Position numbers and translations under genes: made by a program | NCBI GenBank assembly: GCA_029263855.1 | Contig: JAJUFC010000009.1 | Coordinates: forward strand, 1-64,000 | Reading direction: 5' to 3' | Source: Candidatus Thermochlorobacteriaceae bacterium | GTDB lineage: Bacteria; Bacteroidota; Chlorobiia; Chlorobiales; Thermochlorobacteraceae | DNA length: 64,000 nt | In this document: positions 1 to 9,532 of the stretch, in pieces | Layout of the letters: the number at the start of each line of letters is the position of its first letter | Numbering within the stretch: the first letter of the stretch is position 1 | Notes under the pieces: model-generated | What the model was told of the DNA's origin: nothing | The model's database searches: none | Seen by the model: only the letters and a program-made list of their open reading frames with translations

Positions 1-66
1 AGACACCATTAAAAGATATTTTCATTAAAATTGAACGACAACTCAACAATTAAAAATAGAAAGGCA

Positions 67-202
67 GCCGCCAACACGGGTTTTGCGTCAGGCGGGGTGA
101 CGTGCAAACTTGGAGCTTTGTGCTTCTATCAAAGTTTAGTGCTGGTTGACAGTTTTGTGCTCCGAAACCCGCCCGAACGCAAAGCCCCAAAACGTTACCG
201 GC
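67..202 (+). repeat. attC-like recombination site 1
   Basis: An imperfect palindrome. GCCGCCAAC at the left end faces GTTACCGGC at the right end (7 of 9 complementary). Inside, GGGTTTTGCGT pairs with ACGCAAAGCCC (10 of 11) and GGCGGG pairs with CCCGCC, leaving a central region of roughly 80 bp. Between the end boxes it differs from the site at 10273-10408 by a single substitution. The imperfect end pairing is what is expected when the right-hand half box belongs to the following cassette. Confidence 0.72.
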
Positions 203-476
203 AAGTGTAAAACGACACTGCAACATTGACACAGACGACTAAAATTGAAACAAATTAACTAAGACAAACCATTTTGACAGGTGACCAACATACAGACCAT
301 ATTTCCAACGGACAACGAGTAAGCCGACACTCATTGCCTACGCTTCTGTATTTTTTATTTTCCCCAACCGCACAAGCCAACCCACAGGCAAAAGCCAAAG
401 AGCCGTTTTTTGCCAACGCACCGATTAAATTTCCGATATTTACGAACCTGAAAATTTCAATAAGTAACAACGACAG
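203..476. other. Leader of the restriction-modification cassette, no gene recognised
   Basis: An AT-rich stretch between the first palindromic site and hsdM. A short rightward open frame (274-480) crosses it but looks non-coding: low complexity, no recognisable domain, and it overlaps the hsdM start. Bases 375-395 match bases 7590-7610 near the other end of the same cassette at 18 of 21 positions, so the two ends share sequence. A promoter for hsdM is expected here, but no convincing boxes were identified. Confidence 0.5.
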
Positions 477-2654
477 ATGAACCAAAAAGTCCACAACCAG
501 ATAGTAAGTTTTATATGGAGCATTGCAGACGATGTGTTGCGTGATGTTTTTGTGAGAGGTAAATACCGTGACATTATTTTACCTTTTACGGTTTTGAGGC
601 GTTTAGACGCTTTGCTGGTGCCTACAAAAGACAAAGTGCTGGAAGCGGACGCTTTTATGAAGCAAGAAAAGATTGACAATAAATCTGCTTTGCAAAACGT
701 AACGGGTTATCCGTTTTGGAACACTTCCAAATTCACGTTTGAAACCTTGCTGAATGATGCCGACAACATTGACAGCAACTTGGAAACTTACTTAGACGGT
801 TACAGCCCAAACGTGCAGGAAATCATCAGCAAGTTTAAACTGCGGAACCAGTTAGAAACCATGAAAGAGGCGGGCATAACGTATCTGCTTATTGACAAAT
901 TCTGCAACAAGGAAATAAATCTTAGCCCCAACGAAGCAAAAAACAGCAGAGGCGAAACCCTGCCACCCTTGACCAACTTGGGCATGGGCTATGTGTTTGA
1001 AGAACTGATTAGAAAGTTTAATGAAGAAAACAACGAAGAAGCGGGAGAACACTTTACGCCCCGTGAAATCATTAAACTGATGACACACATTTTGTTTTTG
1101 CCTGTAAAAGACAAAATCAAAAAAGGAACGTATCTCATTTACGACCCTGCCTGCGGCAGTGGCGGTATGCTTACCGAAGCAGAGCATTTTGCCCTTGACA
1201 TTACCGAAGGCAAAGCCAACTTTGAACTTTATGGACAGGAAGTAAACCCCGAAACCTACGCCATTTGCACCAGCGATATGTTGATTAAAGGCGAAAACGC
1301 CAACAACATCAAATACGGTTCTACTTTGAGCAAAGATGGCTTTCCGCATTTGCATTTTGACTTTATGCTGTCCAATCCGCCTTATGGCAAAACTTGGAAG
1401 ATTGACGAAGATGCCATTGTGGACGAACGAGGCAAAAAGGGAAAAGAAGTTATCAAAGACCCACGCTTTCAAATTGGCTTGCCAACCATTTCTGACGGAC
1501 AACTTTTGTTCCTGATGAACATGGTGAGCAAAATGAAACACAACACAGAATTGGGCAGCCGAATTGCAACCGTTCACAACGGTTCTGCCTTGTTTACAGG
1601 TGATGCAGGCGGTGGCGAAAGTGAAATACGCAAATACATTATTGAAAACGATTGGTTGGAGTGCATCATCGCTTTGCCGAAAAACATTTTTTACAACACG
1701 GGCATTCCTACTTACATCTGGATTGTGAGCAACAAAAAAGCACCGCATCGCAAAGGCAAAGTGCAACTCATCAACGCCTTGGAACTTTACGAAAAACTCC
1801 GCAAAAACCTTGGGCAAAAGAATTGCGAAATGACCGAAAACCACATAAAACAAATTACGCAATTATATTTAGACTTTCAAGAAAATGACATCTCTAAAAT
1901 TTTCCCCAACGAGTATTTCGGCTACAACAAAATAACAGTGGAACGCCCCTTGCGGCTTTCGTGCCAATTTACTGCCGAAGCAGTAGAAAGTTTACGCTAC
2001 GACAAAGCTATTCGTGATGAAATGGAATGGGCTTACACCCATATAGGCGAAGGCGTTTACACCGAACTGAAAAAACACAAGGACAAAATTGAAAAGCACC
2101 TTGCCAACAACGAAATAAAACTTTCGCCTGCCAACAAAACCAAACTGTTGAGCCAAGAGCATTGGAACGCCCAACTGAAACTGATGCAGGCAGCCGAAAA
2201 ACTGGCAAAGCACTTTGGCGACAAGCAGTTTGACGATTACAACACTTTTGTACCGTTACTGAACAAAACGGTAAAAGAACTGAAATTAGACCTTGACGCC
2301 AAAGCCCTGAAAACCATTTTAGACACCATTAGTTGGCGAAACGAAGATGCCGAACGGGTGATAGACAAAACCGACAAAGACGGCACGGTGCATTATGTAG
2401 CCGACAGCGAATTGCGAGACACCGAAAATGTGCCGCTTGACCAAGACATACACGAATACTTTGAACGGGAAGTATTGCAACACATACCCGATGCTTGGAT
2501 AGACGAAAGCAAAACCGTGAAGGGCTACGAAATTTCGTTTACCCGATATTTCTACAACTATGTGCCGCCCCGCAGCATTGAAGAAATTACGGCTGAAATT
2601 TTTGCACTGGAAAAAGAAACCGAAGGCATATTAAAAGAAATAGTGAACGACTAA
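477..2654 (+). CDS. hsdM: Type I restriction-modification DNA methyltransferase subunit
   Basis: HsdM transfers a methyl group from S-adenosylmethionine to N6 of adenine in the sequence chosen by HsdS, protecting host DNA. The 725-residue protein has the usual helical N-terminal HsdM domain (about 1-170) and an N6-adenine methyltransferase domain. The SAM-binding motif DPACGSGG is at 223-230 and the catalytic NPPY at 300-303. A long C-terminal extension (about 500-725) is probably for subunit contacts, as in the larger HsdM proteins. The start is the ATG just after GACAG; there is no strong Shine-Dalgarno sequence, which is common in Bacteroidota. The stop codon overlaps the hsdS start by one base (TAATG), indicating translational coupling. 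No frame damage is seen. Confidence 0.95.
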   Translation: MNQKVHNQIVSFIWSIADDVLRDVFVRGKYRDIILPFTVLRRLDALLVPTKDKVLEADAFMKQEKIDNKSALQNVTGYPFWNTSKFTFETLLNDADNIDSNLETYLDGYSPNVQEIISKFKLRNQLETMKEAGITYLLIDKFCNKEINLSPNEAKNSRGETLPPLTNLGMGYVFEELIRKFNEENNEEAGEHFTPREIIKLMTHILFLPVKDKIKKGTYLIYDPACGSGGMLTEAEHFALDITEGKANFELYGQEVNPETYAICTSDMLIKGENANNIKYGSTLSKDGFPHLHFDFMLSNPPYGKTWKIDEDAIVDERGKKGKEVIKDPRFQIGLPTISDGQLLFLMNMVSKMKHNTELGSRIATVHNGSALFTGDAGGGESEIRKYIIENDWLECIIALPKNIFYNTGIPTYIWIVSNKKAPHRKGKVQLINALELYEKLRKNLGQKNCEMTENHIKQITQLYLDFQENDISKIFPNEYFGYNKITVERPLRLSCQFTAEAVESLRYDKAIRDEMEWAYTHIGEGVYTELKKHKDKIEKHLANNEIKLSPANKTKLLSQEHWNAQLKLMQAAEKLAKHFGDKQFDDYNTFVPLLNKTVKELKLDLDAKALKTILDTISWRNEDAERVIDKTDKDGTVHYVADSELRDTENVPLDQDIHEYFEREVLQHIPDAWIDESKTVKGYEISFTRYFYNYVPPRSIEEITAEIFALEKETEGILKEIVND

Positions 2655-3985
2655 TGGCAGCATTACAACCATACAACAACTATGTGCCAGTGGCTTACGA
2701 CTATGTGAGCCAACTGCCCCAAGGGTGGCAACTTTGGAAAATTGCTCATGCCTTTAATTTAATAGGAAGCGGGACGACCCCGCAAAGCGGAAATTCTAAA
2801 TTCTATGAAAACGGAACTGTAAACTGGATAAATACAGGTGACTTGAATGACGGGTTGTTGGAAAATTGTAAAAATAAAATTACGGAGGAAGCATTAAAAA
2901 AACATTCTGCCTTAAAAGTGTATCCAAAAGGAACTTTACTTGTAGCTATGTATGGTGCAACAGTTGGTAAAACAGCGATTATGGATATAGAAGGTTGTAC
3001 CAATCAGGCATGTTGTGCTTTATCTAAAAGCAAGGTCTTGAACAACAAGTTTGCTATGTATTGGTTTATTGCGAACCGAAAAAATATTATCAATTTGAGC
3101 TATGGTGGAGGACAACCCAATATTAGCCAAGAAGTAATAAAAAAACTCAAAATCCCCGTTCCTCCGCTGGAAGTGCAAAACCAAATTGTTGCCTACTTAG
3201 ACCGCAAAACCGCTGCTATTGATAAGTTTATCCGTAATAAGGAAAGGTTGATTGAGTTGTTGGAGGAGGAGAAAAAATCAATTGTCTATCGGGCAATTAC
3301 AAAAGGAATAAATGCAAACGTAGAATTAATGGACAGCACGAACGAGTGGGTTGGAGAAATCCCAAAACATTGGGAGTTGGTTAAGTTCAATCATTATGTT
3401 TTCCTGCGACATGGACATCAATTTAGAGATTTTGATTTCAAGCCAAGCGGTATAAAGGTTGTAAAGATTACACAATTAACTTATGAAGGTAATCTTGAAT
3501 TAAGTGATTGTTCATTTGTTGCAGAAAATAGATTAAAGGAATTTAGAAGAGATGTGATAAATGATGGTGACATTCTAATGGCATTAACTGGCGGCACTAT
3601 TGGTAAAATAATTAGAGTTAAAGAAGTTCAAGAAGTGCTATTACAAAACTACCGTGTAGGAAATTTCTTTCCTGCCAATAAAAAGAAACTTACTAAGGAA
3701 TTCCTGTTCTGGCTTTTGTCATCAAGCGTAATTTTTGACCAAATTCTTTTTGCACAAAGAGAAACAGGACAGCCAAACATTGGTAAAGGAGATTTAGGTA
3801 AAATGTATTTTGCATTACCACCAATTAATGAACAAGTGGAAGTTGTAAAATACATAGAAGAGGAAACAAAACATTTTGATTTAGCGATAGCGAAAGCACA
3901 AGTAGAAATTGAGAAAATAAAGGAATATCGTGACGCACTTATCACAAACACAGTGACAGGTAAATTGAAGGTGTCTGAACTATGA
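2654..3985 (+). CDS. hsdS: Type I restriction-modification specificity subunit
   Basis: HsdS chooses the bipartite DNA target of the type I complex. The 443-residue protein has the standard two-lobed plan. Target recognition domain 1 spans about 15-170, followed by a conserved helical spacer beginning PPLEVQNQIVAYLD. Target recognition domain 2 spans about 225-380, followed by a second helical spacer beginning PPINEQVEVVKYIEEE. Both spacers are present and the length is normal, so it should be functional. The recognition sequence cannot be read from the protein. The start overlaps the hsdM stop. A gap of about 90 bp separates it from the next gene. Confidence 0.94.
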   Translation: MAALQPYNNYVPVAYDYVSQLPQGWQLWKIAHAFNLIGSGTTPQSGNSKFYENGTVNWINTGDLNDGLLENCKNKITEEALKKHSALKVYPKGTLLVAMYGATVGKTAIMDIEGCTNQACCALSKSKVLNNKFAMYWFIANRKNIINLSYGGGQPNISQEVIKKLKIPVPPLEVQNQIVAYLDRKTAAIDKFIRNKERLIELLEEEKKSIVYRAITKGINANVELMDSTNEWVGEIPKHWELVKFNHYVFLRHGHQFRDFDFKPSGIKVVKITQLTYEGNLELSDCSFVAENRLKEFRRDVINDGDILMALTGGTIGKIIRVKEVQEVLLQNYRVGNFFPANKKKLTKEFLFWLLSSSVIFDQILFAQRETGQPNIGKGDLGKMYFALPPINEQVEVVKYIEEETKHFDLAIAKAQVEIEKIKEYRDALITNTVTGKLKVSEL

Positions 3986-4075
3986 TTATTAAATGATTAA
4001 ATGAACACCATGATAAAAACGGTTAAGAGGAAAAATATTTTGACACATAAATAAAATTTCAACCTTAAAGTATAA

Positions 4076-4540
4076 ATGATGGGAAATCAGAGTCCTTCAA
4101 TTAATCAGAAAAAAAACATAGTTCAAGACAAGTACCCCGAAAGCGAACTCACAGGCAAAATTATTGGCTGTGCCATGGAGGTTCATAAGCATTTGGGCAA
4201 TGGTTTTCAGGAGGTTGTTTATCAGCGAGCATTAGCCGTTGAAATGCGTTTGCAAGGTTTGTCGTTTGAGCGGGAGTTTGAAATGCCCTTGTTTTACAAA
4301 AGCGAAGACGTAGGCACAAGGCGTGTGGATTTTTTTGTAGAAGGAAAAATAATGGTAGAAATAAAAGCCATAGTGCAGTTAGATGACGTGCATTTAGCAC
4401 AAGCCATCAACTATTTGGAAGCATATAAAATGGACATTGGCTTGCTCATCAATTTTGGCAACACCAGTTTGCAGTTTAAGCGAGTGATGAAGCCAAGCGG
4501 AAAAAATCACAGTCAATTAAAAAATCAAATAAAATCATAG
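4076..4540 (+). CDS. GxxExxY family protein (PD-(D/E)XK nuclease-like)
   Basis: A 154-residue protein of the GxxExxY family (Pfam PDDEXK_3), named for the motif seen here as G43-F-Q-E46-V-V-Y49. The fold is related to PD-(D/E)XK nucleases: D85 and the E95-I-K97 pair fit a degenerate nuclease core. The biological role of the family is not established. It sits between hsdS and hsdR, 8 bp before hsdR, so it is probably co-transcribed with the restriction genes. Whether it takes part in restriction is unknown. Two adjacent ATG codons are possible starts (4076 or 4079). Confidence 0.85.
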   Translation: MMGNQSPSINQKKNIVQDKYPESELTGKIIGCAMEVHKHLGNGFQEVVYQRALAVEMRLQGLSFEREFEMPLFYKSEDVGTRRVDFFVEGKIMVEIKAIVQLDDVHLAQAINYLEAYKMDIGLLINFGNTSLQFKRVMKPSGKNHSQLKNQIKS

Positions 4541-4548
4541 TTCAGACC

Positions 4549-7500
4549 ATGGCATTTACCGATACATCAGAAAGAGGTTTTCAAAAATTTATTGCCAACT
4601 ATTTGGTAAATGAACACAAGTATGAGGTAAGCACACCGCAGGAGTTTGACCGTGAGTTTTGCCTGAACATCAAACAGGTATTGGCATTTATAGAAGCCAC
4701 GCAAAAAGAGGCATACGAGTTTATTCAGAAAAAAGGCGAACGGGCATTTTTAGTCCGCTTAGATGAAAAACTAAAAACCGAAGGTGTGATTGAAGTGCTA
4801 CGCAAAGGCGTAAAGCATTTCGACAAAACCATTCAACTGTTTTACCGCAAACCCAGCAGCAGCCACAACGCAAAAGACCTTGCCAACTACAACGCCAATA
4901 TTTTCAGCGTTACGGAAGAACTTAAATATAGCTTAGACCACGAAAACCGTTTGGACTTAACCATTTTCCTGAACGGTATTCCTATCATCACTACTGAACT
5001 CAAAAATCCGTTGAGCGGGCAAACCGTTCACAAAGGCATCAAACAATATCAGGACGACCGAGACCCGAAAGAAAAAATCTTTTCGTTTGCCCGTTGCATG
5101 GTTCACTTTGCAGCCGACACCGAATTGGTGTTTATGAGTGCCCACCTGCAAGGAAAGAAAACCAACTTTCTACCCTTCAACAAAGGACTGAATGACGGAA
5201 AACCGTATCCGCCATTTGGCAAGGGCAACCCCGTAAACCCGAACGGACTGAAAACACATTACCTGTGGGAAGAAGTATTGAGCAAAGATTCGCTGGCAAA
5301 CATCATTGACAAATTTGCCCAAGTGGTAGAGGAAACAGACGAAGACACGGGCAAAACCAAAAAGAAGATGATATTTCCACGCTATCATCAACTTACCGCA
5401 GTAAGGCAACTATTGGCACACGCCAAACAACACGGCATCGGGCAAAAATACCTGATTCAACATTCGGCAGGTTCGGGCAAATCCAATTCCATTGCATGGC
5501 TGGCACACCAACTCATCGGGCTGCACGACACCACAGGCGAGCAACATATTTTTGATTCGGTAATTGTGATAACCGACCGAACAGTTTTGGACAAACAACT
5601 TCGGGACAACATCAAACAATTTGCCCAAACCAAAGGCATTGTAGAAGCCATTACAGGCGAAGGCACGAGCAAAACCAATCAGTTAAGAGATGCTATTGCC
5701 AACCGCAAAAAAATCATCATTTGCACCGTGCAAACCTTTCCGCATTTGTTAGACGAAATGCAGGACATGGGCAATTTGAAATTCGGCATCATCATAGACG
5801 AAGCGCACAGCAGCCAAAGCGGTGAAACCAGTGCCAAAATGAATGCCGTGTTGGCAAACAAAACAGACGAAGAACAAGAGGACGAAGAAGAACCAACACT
5901 GGAAGATAAAATCAACGAGTTGATTGAACGCAGGCAAATGATTAAGAACGGCTCTTACTTTGCCTTTACTGCAACGCCCAAAAACAAAACGCTTGAAACA
6001 TTTGGTATTCCGCAACCGCCAGTAACAGACGAAAACGGAAATATCAAAATTCCGCATGTGGCTTTTCATTTATACAGTATGAAACAAGCCATTGAAGAAG
6101 AATTTATTTTGGATGTGCTGAGCCATTACACCACTTACAATTCGTATTACAAATTGGTGAAAGCCACCGAAGACAATCCTGAATTTGACACCAAACGAGC
6201 ACAGCAAAAACTAAGGGCTTATGTAGAAGGACATGAATTTGCCATTGCCGAGAAAGCCAAAATAATGATTGACCACTTCAACCGAGAAGTGAAACATTTA
6301 ATAAACGGTGAAGCCAAAGCCATGATTGTAACTAAAAGCATTGTGGCAGCTATCAAATACAAAAAAGCGTTTGATGAGTATTTGAAAGAAATAAAATCGC
6401 CTTTCAAAGCCATAGTAGCTTTTTCGGGTAAGAAACTGTATGAAGGTGTTGAATACACCGAAACGGAAATGAACAACTTTTCGGAATACAAACACGACAT
6501 TCCGAGACACTTCAAGAAAAAAGAATACCGCTTTTTGATAGTGGCAAACAAATACCAAACAGGATTTGACCAACCGCTATTGCATACTATGTATGTGGAC
6601 AAGAGTTTGTATGGCGTTTCAGCCGTGCAAACGCTTTCACGCTTAAACCGTGCTTACAAACCTTGGAAGAAAGATACTTTTGTTTTGGACTTTTACAATG
6701 ATGTGGAAGAAATAAAAGCAGCGTTTGACCCTTACTATACTTCAACTGTTTTAAGTGAAGAAACCGACCCGAACAAGTTGAACGAGTTGGTGGACAAAAT
6801 GGAAAAGGTGGAAGTGTTTTATGAGCATCAGGTTAGAGAGTTTTTTGAGAAATATGTAAACGGAGAAGAACGCACCAAACTAGACCCGATTTTAGATTCC
6901 TGTGCTTTTGTGTTCAATCAGCAGTTGGACGTTGACAAGAAAATTGATTTTAAAGCAAAGGCAAAATCGTTCCTACGGGTTTACAGCTACCTCACAAAAA
7001 TTATTGACTTTAAAAATCAGTATTACGAGCAGTTGTGGTGGTTTTTGAAATTGCTTGTTCCGAAATTGATAATTGAAGACGATGAAGACCTTGCCGCAGG
7101 TATCATTGAAACCATTGATATGGACAGCTACCGACCCAGCAAACAAGGCACAGGCAAAATTGATTTAGACGACAATCCTGGACTTGTGGAGCCAATTCCA
7201 GTTGATGCAGGAGGTGGAAAAGGCGAACCAGAGTTAGACACGTTGGAAAACATCTTACAGGTTTTCAATCAACGCTTTGGCGACATTGACTGGACAGACA
7301 AAGACAAGGTAAATCAAATCTTGACAGAGCAAATTCCAACCGACATGAAAGCGGACTCAAAAGTGATGGATGCTATTGTAACATCACCCGACAGACAAAA
7401 CGCAAAAATTTCATCAGATAAAAAGTTAGAGGAACTAATTAGAAATTACCTTTTTACCCACACCGAGATTTTCAAGAAGTTTCAAGAACCAGACTTTCAA

Positions 7501-7572
7501 AGAAGATACAAGGAATTTATTTTTGATACGCTTTGGACACAATCAAACAAACAACCACCAATAAACCCATGA
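4549..7572 (+). CDS. hsdR: Type I restriction endonuclease and translocase subunit
   Basis: HsdR is the motor and nuclease of the type I complex; it pumps unmethylated DNA and cuts it at a distance. The 1007-residue protein has an N-terminal PD-(D/E)XK nuclease domain with D136 and E150-L-K152. The superfamily 2 helicase core follows, with Walker A GSGKS at 308-312 and DEAH at 417-420. The second RecA-like lobe covers about 600-720, including QTGFDQPLL and the motif VI-like QTLSRLNRAYK. The C-terminal helical domain would contact HsdM. All catalytic residues are in place and no frameshift is seen. With hsdM and hsdS on the same strand, the system appears complete within one cassette. Confidence 0.95.
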   Translation: MAFTDTSERGFQKFIANYLVNEHKYEVSTPQEFDREFCLNIKQVLAFIEATQKEAYEFIQKKGERAFLVRLDEKLKTEGVIEVLRKGVKHFDKTIQLFYRKPSSSHNAKDLANYNANIFSVTEELKYSLDHENRLDLTIFLNGIPIITTELKNPLSGQTVHKGIKQYQDDRDPKEKIFSFARCMVHFAADTELVFMSAHLQGKKTNFLPFNKGLNDGKPYPPFGKGNPVNPNGLKTHYLWEEVLSKDSLANIIDKFAQVVEETDEDTGKTKKKMIFPRYHQLTAVRQLLAHAKQHGIGQKYLIQHSAGSGKSNSIAWLAHQLIGLHDTTGEQHIFDSVIVITDRTVLDKQLRDNIKQFAQTKGIVEAITGEGTSKTNQLRDAIANRKKIIICTVQTFPHLLDEMQDMGNLKFGIIIDEAHSSQSGETSAKMNAVLANKTDEEQEDEEEPTLEDKINELIERRQMIKNGSYFAFTATPKNKTLETFGIPQPPVTDENGNIKIPHVAFHLYSMKQAIEEEFILDVLSHYTTYNSYYKLVKATEDNPEFDTKRAQQKLRAYVEGHEFAIAEKAKIMIDHFNREVKHLINGEAKAMIVTKSIVAAIKYKKAFDEYLKEIKSPFKAIVAFSGKKLYEGVEYTETEMNNFSEYKHDIPRHFKKKEYRFLIVANKYQTGFDQPLLHTMYVDKSLYGVSAVQTLSRLNRAYKPWKKDTFVLDFYNDVEEIKAAFDPYYTSTVLSEETDPNKLNELVDKMEKVEVFYEHQVREFFEKYVNGEERTKLDPILDSCAFVFNQQLDVDKKIDFKAKAKSFLRVYSYLTKIIDFKNQYYEQLWWFLKLLVPKLIIEDDEDLAAGIIETIDMDSYRPSKQGTGKIDLDDNPGLVEPIPVDAGGGKGEPELDTLENILQVFNQRFGDIDWTDKDKVNQILTEQIPTDMKADSKVMDAIVTSPDRQNAKISSDKKLEELIRNYLFTHTEIFKKFQEPDFQRRYKEFIFDTLWTQSNKQPPINP

Positions 7573-7831
7573 AAGAACAGGAAAGAAATAGCCAACGCAC
7601 AGGCGTAAGCACATTTGCAAGCCGCACGACTTGTCCCGACCCTTCGGGAAGCCCAAGCACAAGGCAAAGCTTGCAAAAGAGCTTCCACCTTTCCCACGCA
7701 GACAAAATTGAATTAAAAAAAATCTCCCACCCTTCTGAAAATAAAAAATACGCAACCGCACTGACCAACACGACAAAGACAGTGAAACTCAATATTGACA
7801 ATGGTTTGCAAGGACGAAAGACAGAACACCA
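7573..7831. repeat. Non-coding cassette tail with nested palindrome
   Basis: The stretch between hsdR and the second palindromic site. TTTGCAAGC (7614-7622) is perfectly inverted as GCTTGCAAA (7669-7677). Between them a second hairpin is formed by TCCCGA (7634-7639) and TCGGGA (7644-7649). The segment 7590-7610 resembles 375-395 at the other end of the cassette. A rightward open frame (7533-7886) covers the area but runs from inside hsdR into the attC-like site and has no recognisable fold, so it is not called. The palindrome might be a transcription terminator for the restriction operon, although no T-run follows it, or a decayed recombination site. Confidence 0.45.
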
Positions 7832-7969
7832 GCCGGTAACATGGGCTTGGCGTCATGCGGGGCTGATGTGCTATTTTGTAGTTTAGTGCTTTTTATTTAC
7901 ATTTGTGCTTATGTGAAGTGTGTTGCTGTTAAGCCCCGCCCGAACGCAAATCTCCGCCCCGTTGGGTGC
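7832..7969 (+). repeat. attC-like recombination site 2
   Basis: The left box GCCGGTAAC (7832-7840) is the exact reverse complement of GTTACCGGC at 194-202, the start of the cassette this site closes. It matches its own right box GTTGGGTGC (7961-7969) at only 5 of 9 positions. The interior is diverged from sites 1 and 4, but it keeps the CCCGCCCGAACGCAAA block and the GTTTAGTGCTTT-like centre. This asymmetry is the diagnostic feature of an integrated cassette. Confidence 0.72.
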
Positions 7970-8012
7970 TATTTTAGGGCGACCCGTAAACAATAACATA
8001 AACAGAAAAGAA

Positions 8013-9335
8013 ATGAAAAAAGCATTTTTAACAACTGTATTTCTTTTGGCTCTTAGTCAAATTGGAATTGCTCAATCAAACTTTGACAAAACCAAATTAG
8101 ACAATTACTTCAACGCACTTGAAGAAAATAACAAGTTTATGGGTAGCGTTGCTGTTTCAAAAAACGGCGAAGTTATCTACACAAAAACAATCGGATTTGC
8201 TGATATTGAAAACAACTTAAAAGCAACTGAAAATTCTAAATACAGAATTGGTTCAATCTCTAAATCCTTCACGGCAGTTTTGATTCTAAAAGCGGTTGAG
8301 GAAAAGAAGTTAATTCTAAATCAACCCATTGACAAATGGTTTCCAAAAATCACAAACGCAAAAAAAATAACTATAGAACACTTGCTAAGACATAGAAGTG
8401 GCATACATAACTTTACAAAAGATAAAGATTATCTGACTTGGAACACACAGCCAAAGACAGAAAAAGAAATGGTTGAAATTATTACAAAGGGCGGTAGCGA
8501 CTTCGACCCTGACAGCAAAGCTGAATACAGCAATTCAAATTTTGTGCTTTTAACTTACATTCTTGAAAAAACATTCAAGAAATCATATTCAGACTTATTA
8601 CAAGAATTGATTGTTAAACCAATCGGTTTGACAAACACTTATGTTTTTGGCAAAATAAATCCAAACAATAACGAATGTAAATCTTACCGTTTTGCAGGGT
8701 CATGGAAAGTAGAGAATGAAACAGATTTTACAATTCCATTAGGTGCAGGTGCGATAATTTCTACACCAACCGACTTAACTAAATTTGCAGACGCTTTATT
8801 TAACGGTAAACTTTTGACAAATGAAAGTCTTGAAATAATGAAAACCATAAAAGATGGGTACGGAATTGGTTTGTTTCAAATTCCTTTTTACAAAAGCGTC
8901 GGTTACGGACATACAGGCGGAATTGATGGTTTTAGCTCTGTTTATTCATATTTTCCGGACGACAAAATTTCGTATGCTTTGATTTCTAATGGAACAAATA
9001 TGAATAACAATGACATTTCTATTGCTGTTTTAAGCGCAGTTTACAACAAGCCATATGAAATTCCAGTATTTACGACTTTCAAAATGACCTCAGAAGATTT
9101 AGATAAGTATTTAGGAGTTTATTCTTCTAAACAAATTCCGTTGAAAATTACAATTACAAAAGACGGAAATATTTTAATTGCACAAGGAACAGGACAGCCA
9201 GCATTTCCACTTGAAGCAACCGAAAAAGACAAATTTAAGTTTGACCGAGCAGGAGCAAAATTTGAATTTAATCCGACAGAGAAGAAAATGATATTATTTC
9301 AAGGCGGTGGACAAATTGAATTTACGAAAGAATAA
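8013..9335 (+). CDS. Exported serine hydrolase of the beta-lactamase/PBP fold
   Basis: A 440-residue protein of the beta-lactamase family (PF00144), which includes esterases, D-aminopeptidases and class C-like enzymes. The three active-site motifs are present: S81-I-S-K84 (SxxK), Y172-S-N174 (YxN) and H300-T-G302. An N-terminal signal peptide, MKKAFLTTVFLLALSQIGIA followed by Q, sends it to the periplasm. A C-terminal beta domain (about 350-440) is typical of the hydrolase members rather than of true beta-lactamases. Start: the ATG at 8013 is preferred over an in-frame ATG at 7920, because it gives the signal peptide and because 7920 lies inside the attC-like site. It is the only gene of cassette 2. 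Antibiotic hydrolysis cannot be inferred. Confidence 0.87.
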   Translation: MKKAFLTTVFLLALSQIGIAQSNFDKTKLDNYFNALEENNKFMGSVAVSKNGEVIYTKTIGFADIENNLKATENSKYRIGSISKSFTAVLILKAVEEKKLILNQPIDKWFPKITNAKKITIEHLLRHRSGIHNFTKDKDYLTWNTQPKTEKEMVEIITKGGSDFDPDSKAEYSNSNFVLLTYILEKTFKKSYSDLLQELIVKPIGLTNTYVFGKINPNNNECKSYRFAGSWKVENETDFTIPLGAGAIISTPTDLTKFADALFNGKLLTNESLEIMKTIKDGYGIGLFQIPFYKSVGYGHTGGIDGFSSVYSYFPDDKISYALISNGTNMNNNDISIAVLSAVYNKPYEIPVFTTFKMTSEDLDKYLGVYSSKQIPLKITITKDGNILIAQGTGQPAFPLEATEKDKFKFDRAGAKFEFNPTEKKMILFQGGGQIEFTKE

Positions 9336-9343
9336 AAAACAAC

Positions 9344-9474
9344 GCCCAACACGGGTTTTGCGTTAGGCGAGGTGACGTGCAAACTTGGAGCTTTGTGCTT
9401 CTCTTCAGCTTCGGTGCAGGTTGACAGATTAGTGCTTCTAAATCGCCACTACGCAAAGCGGCAAACCGTTGGCG
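9344..9474 (+). repeat. attC-like recombination site 3
   Basis: It begins with GCCCAAC and ends with GTTGGCG. It shares ACGGGTTTTGCGT and the long block GTGACGTGCAAACTTGGAGC with sites 1 and 4, then diverges in the centre and returns at ACGCAAAGC. The left box fits the start of cassette 2 (GTTGGGTGC, 7 of 9) and its own right end (7 of 9) equally well, so here the pairing test does not discriminate. Confidence 0.7.
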
Positions 9475-9532
9475 GTCATTTTGCTGCTGAATCAAGAATC
9501 CAAAGCAATATTCATGATAAATAAATAATAAT

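Noticed and set aside
274-480. 68-residue rightward open frame upstream of hsdM
   Set aside because: It overlaps the hsdM start, lacks a ribosome-binding site, and part of it repeats near the other cassette end, indicating a non-coding leader.
852-1862. 336-residue leftward open frame inside hsdM
   Set aside because: Antisense shadow of a strongly supported methyltransferase gene; no domain logic.
7533-7886. 117-residue rightward open frame after hsdR
   Set aside because: It starts inside hsdR, runs through a palindromic non-coding stretch and ends in the attC-like site. Composition is low-complexity with no recognisable fold, so it was treated as cassette tail.
8013-9335. Antibiotic-resistance beta-lactamase on an integron cassette
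   Set aside because: The three motifs fit the broad serine-hydrolase family, and the C-terminal domain resembles non-lactamase members. Resistance cannot be claimed from sequence.
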